Shown piece by piece: positions 1-4,340 of a DNA stretch of 5,456 bases; positions within the stretch are counted from its first letter, which is position 1; every line of letters starts with the position of its first letter. The notes beneath the pieces are model-generated. The model had not been told where the DNA came from. It saw only the letters and a list, made by a program, of their open reading frames with translations, and did no database searches. Origin of the DNA: CAYLZO01 sp964387775 (GTDB lineage Bacteria > Chloroflexota > Anaerolineae > JAAYZQ01); the NCBI GenBank assembly GCA_964387775.1, contig CAYLZO010000297.1:1-5456 (forward strand). The letters run 5' to 3'. The position numbers and the translations under genes are program-made.

Positions 1-151
1 TGCCGTCCAGGATGCGGCGCAGCTCGTCCGTCTCGCGGTAGGCGAACGGCACCGGTGGCACGCGCACGCCCCCCGGTCCCTGGGCCTCAACGGTATAGGC
101 GCCGGGCGAGCCAGCCACGACGAGGACAAAGTCTTGATATTTGTATTTCAT
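1..151 (-). CDS. 5' part of a gene running off the window; N-terminus resembling CHAT-domain proteins
   Basis: An open frame starts at ATG (first base 151) and stays open for 50 codons to the window edge. A purine-rich AGGGAGA lies 5 nt upstream of the ATG, a plausible ribosome binding site. The peptide begins MKYKYQDFVLVVAG and continues through a short, proline- and glycine-rich stretch ending in PFAYRETDELRRILDG. A short beta-rich opening followed by a PF...ELRRIL segment resembles the N-terminal region before the caspase-like CHAT peptidase in many Chloroflexota and cyanobacterial CHAT proteins. That similarity is from memory and weak; no catalytic His or Cys is within view. It lies 99 bp downstream of the NACHT-FGE gene on the same strand, so cotranscription is possible. 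If it is a CHAT protease, it would be a natural effector for the NACHT sensor. That a gene starts here is fairly sure; the product is not. Confidence 0.6.
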   Translation of the reverse strand, partial: MKYKYQDFVLVVAGSPGAYTVEAQGPGGVRVPPVPFAYRETDELRRILDG

Positions 152-170
152 GGCATTCTCCCTACACGAT

Positions 171-214
171 CGCCAAATCCACCAGCAGCGACCGCGCTTC
201 GCGCGGATTTGACG
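171..214. repeat. Nested inverted repeat between the target gene and the downstream gene
   Basis: CCGCGC (192-197), loop TTC and GCGCGG (201-206) form a perfect 6-bp stem. An alternative outer pairing joins CAAATCC (174-180) with GGATTTG (205-211), extendable to 171/214 with one mismatch. The two foldings compete for the GG at 205-206. No T-run follows on either strand, so it does not look like a standard intrinsic terminator. It begins about 60 bp past the 3' end of the VR on the coding strand. Some DGRs need a hairpin or cruciform just downstream of the VR, but there the distance is only a few bases, so equivalence is uncertain. Confidence 0.4.
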
Positions 215-237
215 TGGGTCGCTCGCTTCGCTCGCTC

Positions 238-264
238 CAGAATTCAGCACTCAGAACTCAGAAG
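238..264. repeat. Degenerate heptanucleotide tandem repeat (CAGAACT-type) over the target stop codon
   Basis: Read on the plus strand, four units follow each other with a 7-bp period: CAGAATT, CAGCACT, CAGAACT, CAGAAG(A). The tract covers the stop codon of the target gene (TGA, plus-strand tca at 251-253) and encodes its final residues SSEF, so the sequence right after the VR is repeat-derived. It resembles the short tandemly repeated repetitive (STRR) heptamers known from filamentous cyanobacteria and found in other repeat-rich genomes. Confidence 0.65.
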
Positions 265-3241
265 ACGCCAGGGACACCACCACCCGCAGCCCCACAAGGT
301 TGACAAAGTTGACGGGGATGAGCCAGTTACGGTAGGCGCAGCGGGCGTACCTCTGATTAAAGTTCCAGGAGCCCCCACGCAACACGCGGCGACCTTCCGC
401 CGCCGGGTCCTCCCGCCCATCATCGGCCCGGTAGGGGTAGGGCCGGTACAGCGAACGCGTCCACTCCCAGACGTTGCCGCTCAGGTCGTGGATGCCTTCG
501 GGCGTGGTCCCGCCGGGATAGACGCCCACCGGCGAGGGCCGCAGCACGTGTCCCTCCCAGGTGTTGGCCCGGCCCGCGTCCCAGCGGTTGCCCCAGGCGT
601 ATGTGCGGCCCCGCTTGCCGCGCGCTGCCTTTTCCCACTGGGCTTCGCTGGGGAGTTGGATATTGGATATTGGATATTGAACCTGGGATGGCCTGTCGTC
701 GCGCCACACTTGTAACTCATCACTTGCAACTTGCAACTTGCCCTTCAGCCAGGCGCAATAGGCCATCGCCTCCCACCAGTTGACGCCGACCACAGGCTGG
801 GCGGGGTTGTTGTAGCGCTCGTCGTCCCAGAAGGCGGGGCGGTCGCGGGGGCGATCGGCGTAGAACTGCCCCAACGTTTCCCGCATCTCCTCTTCCTCCA
901 TCTGGCTCAATTGCTCCCAGGCTGCCACTTGTTGTGGCGGCCACCCGGCGCGGCGGAGTTGGCCCAGCAGGGTCGGGTTCTCCTTCAGCCCGCGCCAGAA
1001 ATCCATCAACTGCTTCAGCACCCCGCTCTCCACCGCCTCGCCTCGCAGCCAGGGGTGGGCCGCCTCGGGCCAGTAGCGCTCTTGTTGGTAGCCGCCGGCC
1101 GCCACAAAGCAGGCATACTCGGCGTTGGTCATTGGGAACTTGCCGATGAGGAAGGCCGGCAGGTCCACGGTGTGGCGCGGGCGCTCGTCCTCGGCCGGGA
1201 AGTCCCGGCGGGTCAGCCGCCAGACGTGCCACCAGCTGGACCCCATGCGAAACGGTCCGCCGGGCACGTAGACCAGGGGCGGCAGCAACACCCGCTGGCC
1301 GTCCACCTCCACCTCCCGGAAGCGCGGGTCGCCCCCCTTTCCCCGGGGGTCAGGGGCAGGCAGCTCGCCCAACGCTTCCCCGGCGGCGATGCGCGCCCGC
1401 AGGTGAACTTGCCCGTCGCTCACGTCGGCCAGCAGGTCGGCCTGCACCGTTTCCGTGAGTTGGGCAGGGACAAGCCCTGCCCCTACCGCAGGCTCGGAGA
1501 GGCAGCGGCCGGCGAGCACCGGGTTGGCCCGGCGTACCGCCTCGACAAAGGCGGCCGGGTCGGGAGCCACCGCAAAGGAAGCGGTACTCTGCAGCGCGGC
1601 GGCCAGCAGCGTCGGCTCCTCCCAGCCGGTGGTCGGCGGCGGGGGCAGCGGCTCGTAGTCCCCCAGGGGGCCGGGATCGGGCATCTCGGCCGCCAGGCGG
1701 GGCTGCCGCCAGCGGTCGGCCAGGACTTCTCCGGCTTGGAAACGGGCCAGCAGGGCGCGGGCGGCGAAATACTCCTGCAACTGGTGGTGGTAGAAGCGGA
1801 CCTGCTCGCCGCCGTCGGGAGCCAGCTCGGTGTCGAGCAGGGTGGCGGCCAGCCCCAGGCGCAGGATGGCCGGCGGCGGCGTGGCCACCGGCCCATCGCG
1901 GCCCTCGACCCGCTCGGGGATGCGGGCCAGCAGCTCGCGGCGGGGCAGGCGCGTGCCCTCGCCCAGGGCCTGGATGCTTTCCGCCAGCCCGGAGAGGGCC
2001 ATCCGCAGCGGCTCCTTGCCCGGCCAGTCGGGATGGTCGCGCGTCCGCTCGCGGGCCAGCGACAGATCCACGAACCCGGCCAGCAAAGCAGCGCGGCTTG
2101 TCGGCCAGGCCCCACCCCCAGCCACCAGATAGGCCAGGATGGAGAGGTAGTAGGGGTTGCGCACCAACTCCAGGAGCGGGCTGTCCGCCAGCCGCGCCCA
2201 GGCTTCGGCGGCCAGGTCCGGCTCGGGGGCCAGGTACTTTTCCAGGAACTCGCGCACGCGGCCGTCGTCCAGGCGCTCGATCTCGACCTGGTGCAGGCCC
2301 AGCGGCTCGCCATAGTCGCGGCTGCGGCAGGTAAAGAGGACCTGGTTGCCGGGCCAGTCGCCCACGAAGCGCCGCCAGGCGCCCACCCGCGCCCGGTAGT
2401 CGCGGCCGTCGGCGAAGGGCATCTCGTTGAGGGCGTCGCACAGCAGGAGCAGGTCGCCCCGGCGCAGGCGCTCACTCAACCCGTCCAAAGCTTGCCCTGA
2501 GCCTGCGGAGTACCGCTGCCGTTCCGGTGTCGAAGGGTCGCCGCCGAGAAACTGTTGCCAGACCGCCCCGGCGAAAGCGTGGGGCGAAGGGTAGCCGCGA
2601 TAGTCGGCGAGGGAGAGGAACAGCGGTAGTCTGCCTTCACCCGTGGTCAGCCGCTGCCGGGCGGCGTCGAGGGCCAGCTTGTAGAGGGTCGTGGTCTTGC
2701 CCGCCCCCGGCTCGCCCAGCAGGACCAGGGCCTCGTGGCGCTCCGTGGCCTGGGTGATGTCGTCCAGGCGGATGCGCCGCATCTGCTGGCCCGGCCCCTG
2801 GCCCTGCATCTCCAGGAGGGTGAATTCGGGTGGCACGTCGGTCCAGCCCGGCGGCCGCTCGAAGGTGGTCAGCGTGCCGGCCAGGGGCACGAACTGCCGC
2901 GCCCAGCGGCCGTAGCGGGGGTTGACCAGCAGGGCGGCCAGGTAGGCGCCCTCGTCAGCTTCACGGGCGGCCACGGGCAACAGGTCGCGGGCGGCCTGGG
3001 CCGATAGCTCGAAGCGGGGCGCGTCGGGCGCGGTGACGGTCAGCCGCTCCCGGGCCACATCGGCGCACAGGTCGGCTTGCCCGGCGCGCAGCACCTGGCG
3101 TAGCTTGTCCAGGACCTGCGCCAGGTCCTCGCCGCTGTAGCCGCTGAGGACGATGATCTGGTCACGGCCGATGAAAGTGCCGGCGCAGACGTCGCCCTCG
3201 ACGGCCGCTCCGCCCTCGGTGTGGATCGTCGGTTCGGTCAT
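251..3241 (-). CDS. DGR target protein: NACHT/STAND NTPase fused to a C-terminal FGE-sulfatase (C-type-lectin fold) variable domain
   Basis: The product has 996 residues. I chose ATG at 3241 because AAGGAG sits 7 nt upstream; a TTG two codons earlier lies too close to it. Residues 8-30 are glycine-rich with GTFIGRDQI, a segment common at the N-termini of bacterial STAND and conflict proteins. Residues 35-165 form an unassigned alpha/beta region. The NACHT core has Walker A GEPGAGKT (176-183), Walker B LLLLCDALNE (264-273), a sensor-like FTCRSRD (303-309), NPYYLSIL (362-369) and YHHQLQEYFAAR (484-495), the last typical of the helical end of NACHT modules. Residues 500-645 are mostly helical linker. 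Residues 655-990 are an FGE-sulfatase domain: VPGGPFRMGS, PMTNAEY, QPVVGVNWWEA, LPSEAQWEKAAR, DLSGNVWEW, VLRGGSW, ARCAYRN and GLRVVVS. No signal peptide or membrane segment is visible, so it is probably cytoplasmic. Family knowledge suggests ligand binding by the FGE domain triggers NACHT oligomerisation; the ligand is unknown. Repeat-derived segments occur near residues 235-254, 586-596 and 833-862. Confidence 0.95.
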   Translation of the reverse strand: MTEPTIHTEGGAAVEGDVCAGTFIGRDQIIVLSGYSGEDLAQVLDKLRQVLRAGQADLCADVARERLTVTAPDAPRFELSAQAARDLLPVAAREADEGAYLAALLVNPRYGRWARQFVPLAGTLTTFERPPGWTDVPPEFTLLEMQGQGPGQQMRRIRLDDITQATERHEALVLLGEPGAGKTTTLYKLALDAARQRLTTGEGRLPLFLSLADYRGYPSPHAFAGAVWQQFLGGDPSTPERQRYSAGSGQALDGLSERLRRGDLLLLCDALNEMPFADGRDYRARVGAWRRFVGDWPGNQVLFTCRSRDYGEPLGLHQVEIERLDDGRVREFLEKYLAPEPDLAAEAWARLADSPLLELVRNPYYLSILAYLVAGGGAWPTSRAALLAGFVDLSLARERTRDHPDWPGKEPLRMALSGLAESIQALGEGTRLPRRELLARIPERVEGRDGPVATPPPAILRLGLAATLLDTELAPDGGEQVRFYHHQLQEYFAARALLARFQAGEVLADRWRQPRLAAEMPDPGPLGDYEPLPPPPTTGWEEPTLLAAALQSTASFAVAPDPAAFVEAVRRANPVLAGRCLSEPAVGAGLVPAQLTETVQADLLADVSDGQVHLRARIAAGEALGELPAPDPRGKGGDPRFREVEVDGQRVLLPPLVYVPGGPFRMGSSWWHVWRLTRRDFPAEDERPRHTVDLPAFLIGKFPMTNAEYACFVAAGGYQQERYWPEAAHPWLRGEAVESGVLKQLMDFWRGLKENPTLLGQLRRAGWPPQQVAAWEQLSQMEEEEMRETLGQFYADRPRDRPAFWDDERYNNPAQPVVGVNWWEAMAYCAWLKGKLQVASDELQVWRDDRPSQVQYPISNIQLPSEAQWEKAARGKRGRTYAWGNRWDAGRANTWEGHVLRPSPVGVYPGGTTPEGIHDLSGNVWEWTRSLYRPYPYRADDGREDPAAEGRRVLRGGSWNFNQRYARCAYRNWLIPVNFVNLVGLRVVVSLASSEF
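272..389 (-). repeat. DGR variable repeat (VR)
   Basis: These 118 bp align without gaps to the TR at 3826-3943 (constant offset 3554). Mismatches occur at 297, 298, 303, 304, 312, 317, 321, 322, 325, 349, 360 and 361. At each of them the TR has T on the plus strand, that is A on the coding strand. The VR encodes residues 952-990 of the target. Compared with the TR reading it has N961F, N965Y, R973W, N974L, D977V, N980V and N982L, plus a silent ATA to ATC at Ile975. The 25 bp at the coding 3' end (272-296) are identical to the TR and GC-rich, as expected of the initiation-of-mutagenic-homing segment; identity stops abruptly at 271. Confidence 0.97.
656..679. repeat. Heptanucleotide tandem repeat (TTGGATA)3 inside the target gene
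   Basis: Three exact TTGGATA units (656-676) and a partial fourth (TTG). On the coding strand this gives repeated CAATATC, translated as part of QVQYPISNIQ. It lies where FGE domains normally have a short loop between the AYCAWL helix and the LPSEAQWE motif, so it looks like an in-frame insertion. Seven is not a multiple of three, so gain or loss of one unit would shift the frame upstream of the VR. Confidence 0.85.
708..741. repeat. Heptanucleotide tandem repeat (ACTTGCA-type) inside the target gene
   Basis: Five units in register on the plus strand: ACTTGTA, ACTCATC, ACTTGCA, ACTTGCA and partial ACTTGC. Only the last three are near perfect. On the coding strand it is read as KLQVASDELQV. 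With the tract at 656-679 it makes up most of an insertion at residues 833-862 of the FGE domain. Its sequence is unrelated to the neighbouring tract but has the same 7-bp period. Confidence 0.75.
1462..1482. repeat. Short palindromic repeat read in frame inside the target gene
   Basis: GGGCAGGG and CCCTGCCC form a perfect 8-bp stem around the loop ACAAG. On the coding strand the unit is preceded by GTAGGG and gives the peptide VGAGLVPAQ, a translation I associate with small dispersed palindromes in repeat-rich genomes. It falls in the helical linker between the NACHT and FGE parts, where an insertion would be tolerated. Whether it is one of many genomic copies cannot be seen here. Confidence 0.5.
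2480..2541. repeat. Possible repeat-derived in-frame insertion in the NACHT domain
   Basis: The coding-strand stretch begins GACCCTTCGACAC and ends with GCTCAGGGCAAGC, close to the dispersed 'CCTTCGACA...GCTCAGG' type of repeat found in many bacterial genomes. It encodes residues 235-254, a low-complexity polar segment (PSTPERQRYSAGSGQALDG) before the Walker B strand. NACHT proteins do not need this segment. The assignment rests on recognition by eye and on a 13-bp match (TGTCGAAGGGTCG) to 4888-4900 in the RT gene. Confidence 0.35.
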
Positions 3242-3248
3242 AGACAAT

Positions 3249-3254
3249 CTCCTT
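3249..3254 (-). promoter_or_regulatory. Ribosome binding site of the target gene
   Basis: On the minus strand AAGGAG is followed by 7 nt (ATTGTCT) and then ATG at 3241. This decides the start codon. It directly abuts the end of a perfect palindrome (3255-3289), and the TGA ending the transposase remnant overlaps its first base, so a hairpin in the leader or coupled translation could affect target expression. Confidence 0.75.
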
Positions 3255-3433
3255 CAGACTTCCGAAGTCTTCGAGACTTCGGAAGTCTGGGTTTCACCCA
3301 GGAGGTACTTGCGCACGCGGCGAAGGAAGAAGAGGTAGTTTTCGCGCTCGAAAAAGATGTCCTGGCGGTTGTGACCTCGGTTGTAGAGATGATAGTACTC
3401 GCCGGCCACCAACGGAATGCTTCGTCGGGGCAT
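3254..3433 (-). pseudogene. Truncated REP-associated tyrosine transposase (RAYT, IS200-like Y1 family)
   Basis: An ATG at 3433 with GGGAGG six nt upstream opens a 59-codon frame. Residues 1-46 (MPRRSIPLVAGEYYHLYNRG, then HNRQDIFF and ENYLFFLRRVRKYLLG) match the conserved N-terminus of RAYT proteins (YH-x-YNRG...IF...F). Full-length RAYTs are well over 150 residues. The HUH metal-binding motif and the catalytic tyrosine should lie downstream and are missing. After residue 46 the frame reads into the palindrome (TQTSEVSKTSEV) and stops with TGA at the ribosome binding site of the target gene. It is a relic and cannot be an active transposase. Its intact start and ribosome binding site mean the short peptide could still be translated. 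Confidence 0.85.
3255..3289. repeat. REP-type palindrome, left copy
   Basis: A perfect inverted repeat with a 16-bp stem and a 3-nt loop (TCG at 3271-3273). Each arm is itself almost palindromic (AGACTTCCGAAGTCT / AGACTTCGGAAGTCT). It shares the ACTTCCGAAGT core with the palindrome at 3472-3508. It lies in the 5' leader of the target gene, immediately before the ribosome binding site. Confidence 0.9.
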
Positions 3434-3471
3434 GGTCCACCTCCCAGTTATACTCAGATCTAAGGGCTTGG

Positions 3472-3508
3472 ATAGACTTCCGAAGTTTGGGAAACTTCGG
3501 AAGTCTAT
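3472..3508. repeat. REP-type palindrome, right copy
   Basis: A perfect 17-bp stem around a GGG loop (3489-3491). Its arms share the AGACTTCCGAAGT core with the left copy. It lies upstream of the transposase remnant in coding orientation. Confidence 0.9.
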
Positions 3509-3751
3509 GCTCGCCATGATGGGGAGTTCCCCCCGCGCCGCGCTTCGACTGTGCCTGGCACGCGCCTACCACGGGGCGCGGGGGTGGATATGCTATTTGG
3601 CCGGCCGCCGCTCCCCCACGGCGGACGCGACCGGGGCCGGGCCGGGCTGGCTCTCACTGGCGAGGCATGGCCCCGCATCTCCGGGCGTCGCCCTGCATCC
3701 GTGAATGACAGGGTTTGCCGGCCCGGACCAGAGAGGGACACGCTGTTGCTT

Positions 3752-3773
3752 GCGCAGGACCACAGTCCTGCGC
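3752..3773. repeat. Stem-loop downstream of the TR, distal
   Basis: GCGCAGGAC (3752-3760) and GTCCTGCGC (3765-3773) pair perfectly over 9 bp with the loop CACA. It is 52 bp past the coding 3' end of the TR and 5 bp from a second hairpin with a similar GGAC/GTCC core. No T-run follows, so a terminator role is not supported. Confidence 0.6.
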
Positions 3774-3778
3774 TCTCA

Positions 3779-3796
3779 GGTGGACCGTGGTCCACC
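3779..3796. repeat. Stem-loop downstream of the TR, proximal
   Basis: GGTGGACC (3779-3786) and GGTCCACC (3789-3796) pair perfectly around GT; with a sterically easier loop this is a 7-bp stem with a CGTG tetraloop. It lies 29 bp past the coding 3' end of the TR. Confidence 0.6.
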
Positions 3797-3825
3797 GGAA
3801 GCGGCAATCCCTCGGCGAAAGCTAT

Positions 3826-3943
3826 GGACACCACCACCCGCAGCCCCACATTGTTGTTAAAGTTGTCGGGTATGTTCCTGTTACGGTAGGCGCAGCGGGC
3901 GTTCCTCTGATTATTGTTCCAGGAGCCCCCACGCAACACGCGG
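3826..3943 (-). repeat. DGR template repeat (TR)
   Basis: The donor copy for the VR at 272-389. On the coding strand it reads GGSWNNNQRNARCAYRNRNI followed by PDNFNNNVGLRVVVS, with ten asparagine AAY codons where adenine mutagenesis can reach many amino acids without creating ochre or amber stops. It holds 27 coding-strand adenines, 12 of them altered in the VR. It lies 43 bp downstream of avd, in the same orientation as the RT, avd and the target. The region is open in one frame but has no start or ribosome binding site of its own, so it is taken as non-coding template RNA. Confidence 0.97.
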
Positions 3944-3962
3944 GCGGTAGCGGCCCGACCCC

Positions 3963-3991
3963 CGTGGGGCAAAATAGCATTTTGCCCTACG
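3963..3991. repeat. Stem-loop at the avd stop codon
   Basis: GGGCAAAAT (3967-3975) and ATTTTGCCC (3979-3987) pair perfectly over 9 bp with the loop AGC; pairing extends to 3963/3991 with one imperfect pair. It starts at the avd stop codon (TAG, plus-strand cta at 3987-3989) and separates avd from the TR by a strong structure. It could mark the 5' boundary of the TR RNA, or be a dispersed palindrome; its coding-strand GTAGGG edge is shared with the repeat at 1462-1482. Confidence 0.6.
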
Positions 3992-4328
3992 CTGTTTTCT
4001 GTGTACGCTTGATCCAGCCGCCCAACAGTCGGCCGACCTCGTTGACCAGACGGGCGACGTGTTCGTATTGGCCCGGGCTCAACAGCCTCAGGTCGCGGCA
4101 AAGGCGCAGATAGAGCCGCAGCTTGGTCAGGTCGGTGTCGGCCTGGTGCAGTCCAGGCCGGGGATCCTCGGCCCGGGCGGCCTCGATGATCCGCTCCTGA
4201 AATTGCAGCGCCGTCTGTTGCACCGTCGTGGCCAGCACGAAGCGGTGCTCGCGCGGGAACTTGACGGTCACCGGCAACAGCCAGCGGAGCAGATCGTAGG
4301 TCTTGCTGAAAATAGGCGATTGCTTCAC
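3987..4328 (-). CDS. avd: DGR accessory variability determinant (bAvd-type four-helix-bundle protein)
   Basis: The product has 113 residues. Avd is a basic four-helix-bundle protein that assembles as a pentamer, binds the DGR reverse transcriptase and template RNA, and is needed for mutagenic cDNA synthesis. The sequence shows the family pattern: SKTYDLLRWLLPVTVKFPRE (8-27), a long helix HRFVLATTVQQTALQFQERIIEA (28-50), a linker, then TKLRLYLRLCRDLRLLSPGQYEHVARLVNEVGRLLGGWIK (68-107) with the typical LLS-x-x-QYEH and GRLLGGWIK signatures. Length is normal. The start is GTG at 4328, with GGAGG five nt upstream, 12 bp after the RT stop codon, so the two genes are almost certainly cotranscribed and probably translationally coupled. 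The TR follows 43 bp downstream. Confidence 0.93.
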   Translation of the reverse strand: MKQSPIFSKTYDLLRWLLPVTVKFPREHRFVLATTVQQTALQFQERIIEAARAEDPRPGLHQADTDLTKLRLYLRLCRDLRLLSPGQYEHVARLVNEVGRLLGGWIKRTQKTA

Positions 4329-4333
4329 TCACT

Positions 4334-4339
4334 CCTCCC
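4334..4339 (-). promoter_or_regulatory. Ribosome binding site of avd
   Basis: GGGAGG lies immediately after the RT stop codon and 5 nt before the GTG at 4328. It decides for the GTG start, whose frame gives the Avd family sequence, over the ATG at 4341 in another frame. Confidence 0.7.
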
Positions 4340-4340
4340 A

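Larger units (their letters stand above)
3255..3508 (-). mobile_element. REP - RAYT fragment - REP unit
   Basis: About 254 bp bounded by two closely related perfect palindromes with a 5'-terminal RAYT fragment between them. RAYTs are known to mobilise flanking REP palindromes. This looks like a deleted or MITE-like non-autonomous derivative inserted between the TR-side part of the cassette and the target gene. No target-site duplication is obvious, which fits IS200/IS605-type transposition. Confidence 0.7.
3509..3825. other. Non-coding stretch between the RAYT remnant and the TR
   Basis: I see no gene here. Frames across it give arginine-, proline- and glycine-rich translations without recognisable motifs. 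It contains two strong adjacent hairpins near the TR (3752-3773 and 3779-3796) and a weaker one (CCGCCG 3605-3610 with CGGCGG 3619-3624). If the TR transcript extends past its 3' end, this is the RNA that follows it. Confidence 0.6.

Noticed and set aside
192..206. GC-rich hairpin as an intrinsic terminator after the target gene
   Set aside because: No T-run follows the stem on either strand.
211..238. Direct repeat GCTCGCTTCGCTCGCT after the target stop
   Set aside because: It is short and GC-rich with no partner elsewhere in the window, and I can assign it no role.
731..2500. A 589-codon open frame on the plus strand
   Set aside because: It lies wholly opposite the NACHT-FGE gene. Its translation is low-complexity and has no family motif; such antisense frames are expected in GC-rich genes.
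3447..3452. TATAAC on the minus strand as a promoter -10 box for the transposase relic
   Set aside because: It would start transcription within the ribosome binding site of the relic frame, and no convincing -35 lies at the right distance.
3255..3508. Two similar palindromes as a CRISPR-like array
   Set aside because: There are only two copies about 180 bp apart with a transposase fragment between them, and no regular spacers; REP/RAYT explains them better.
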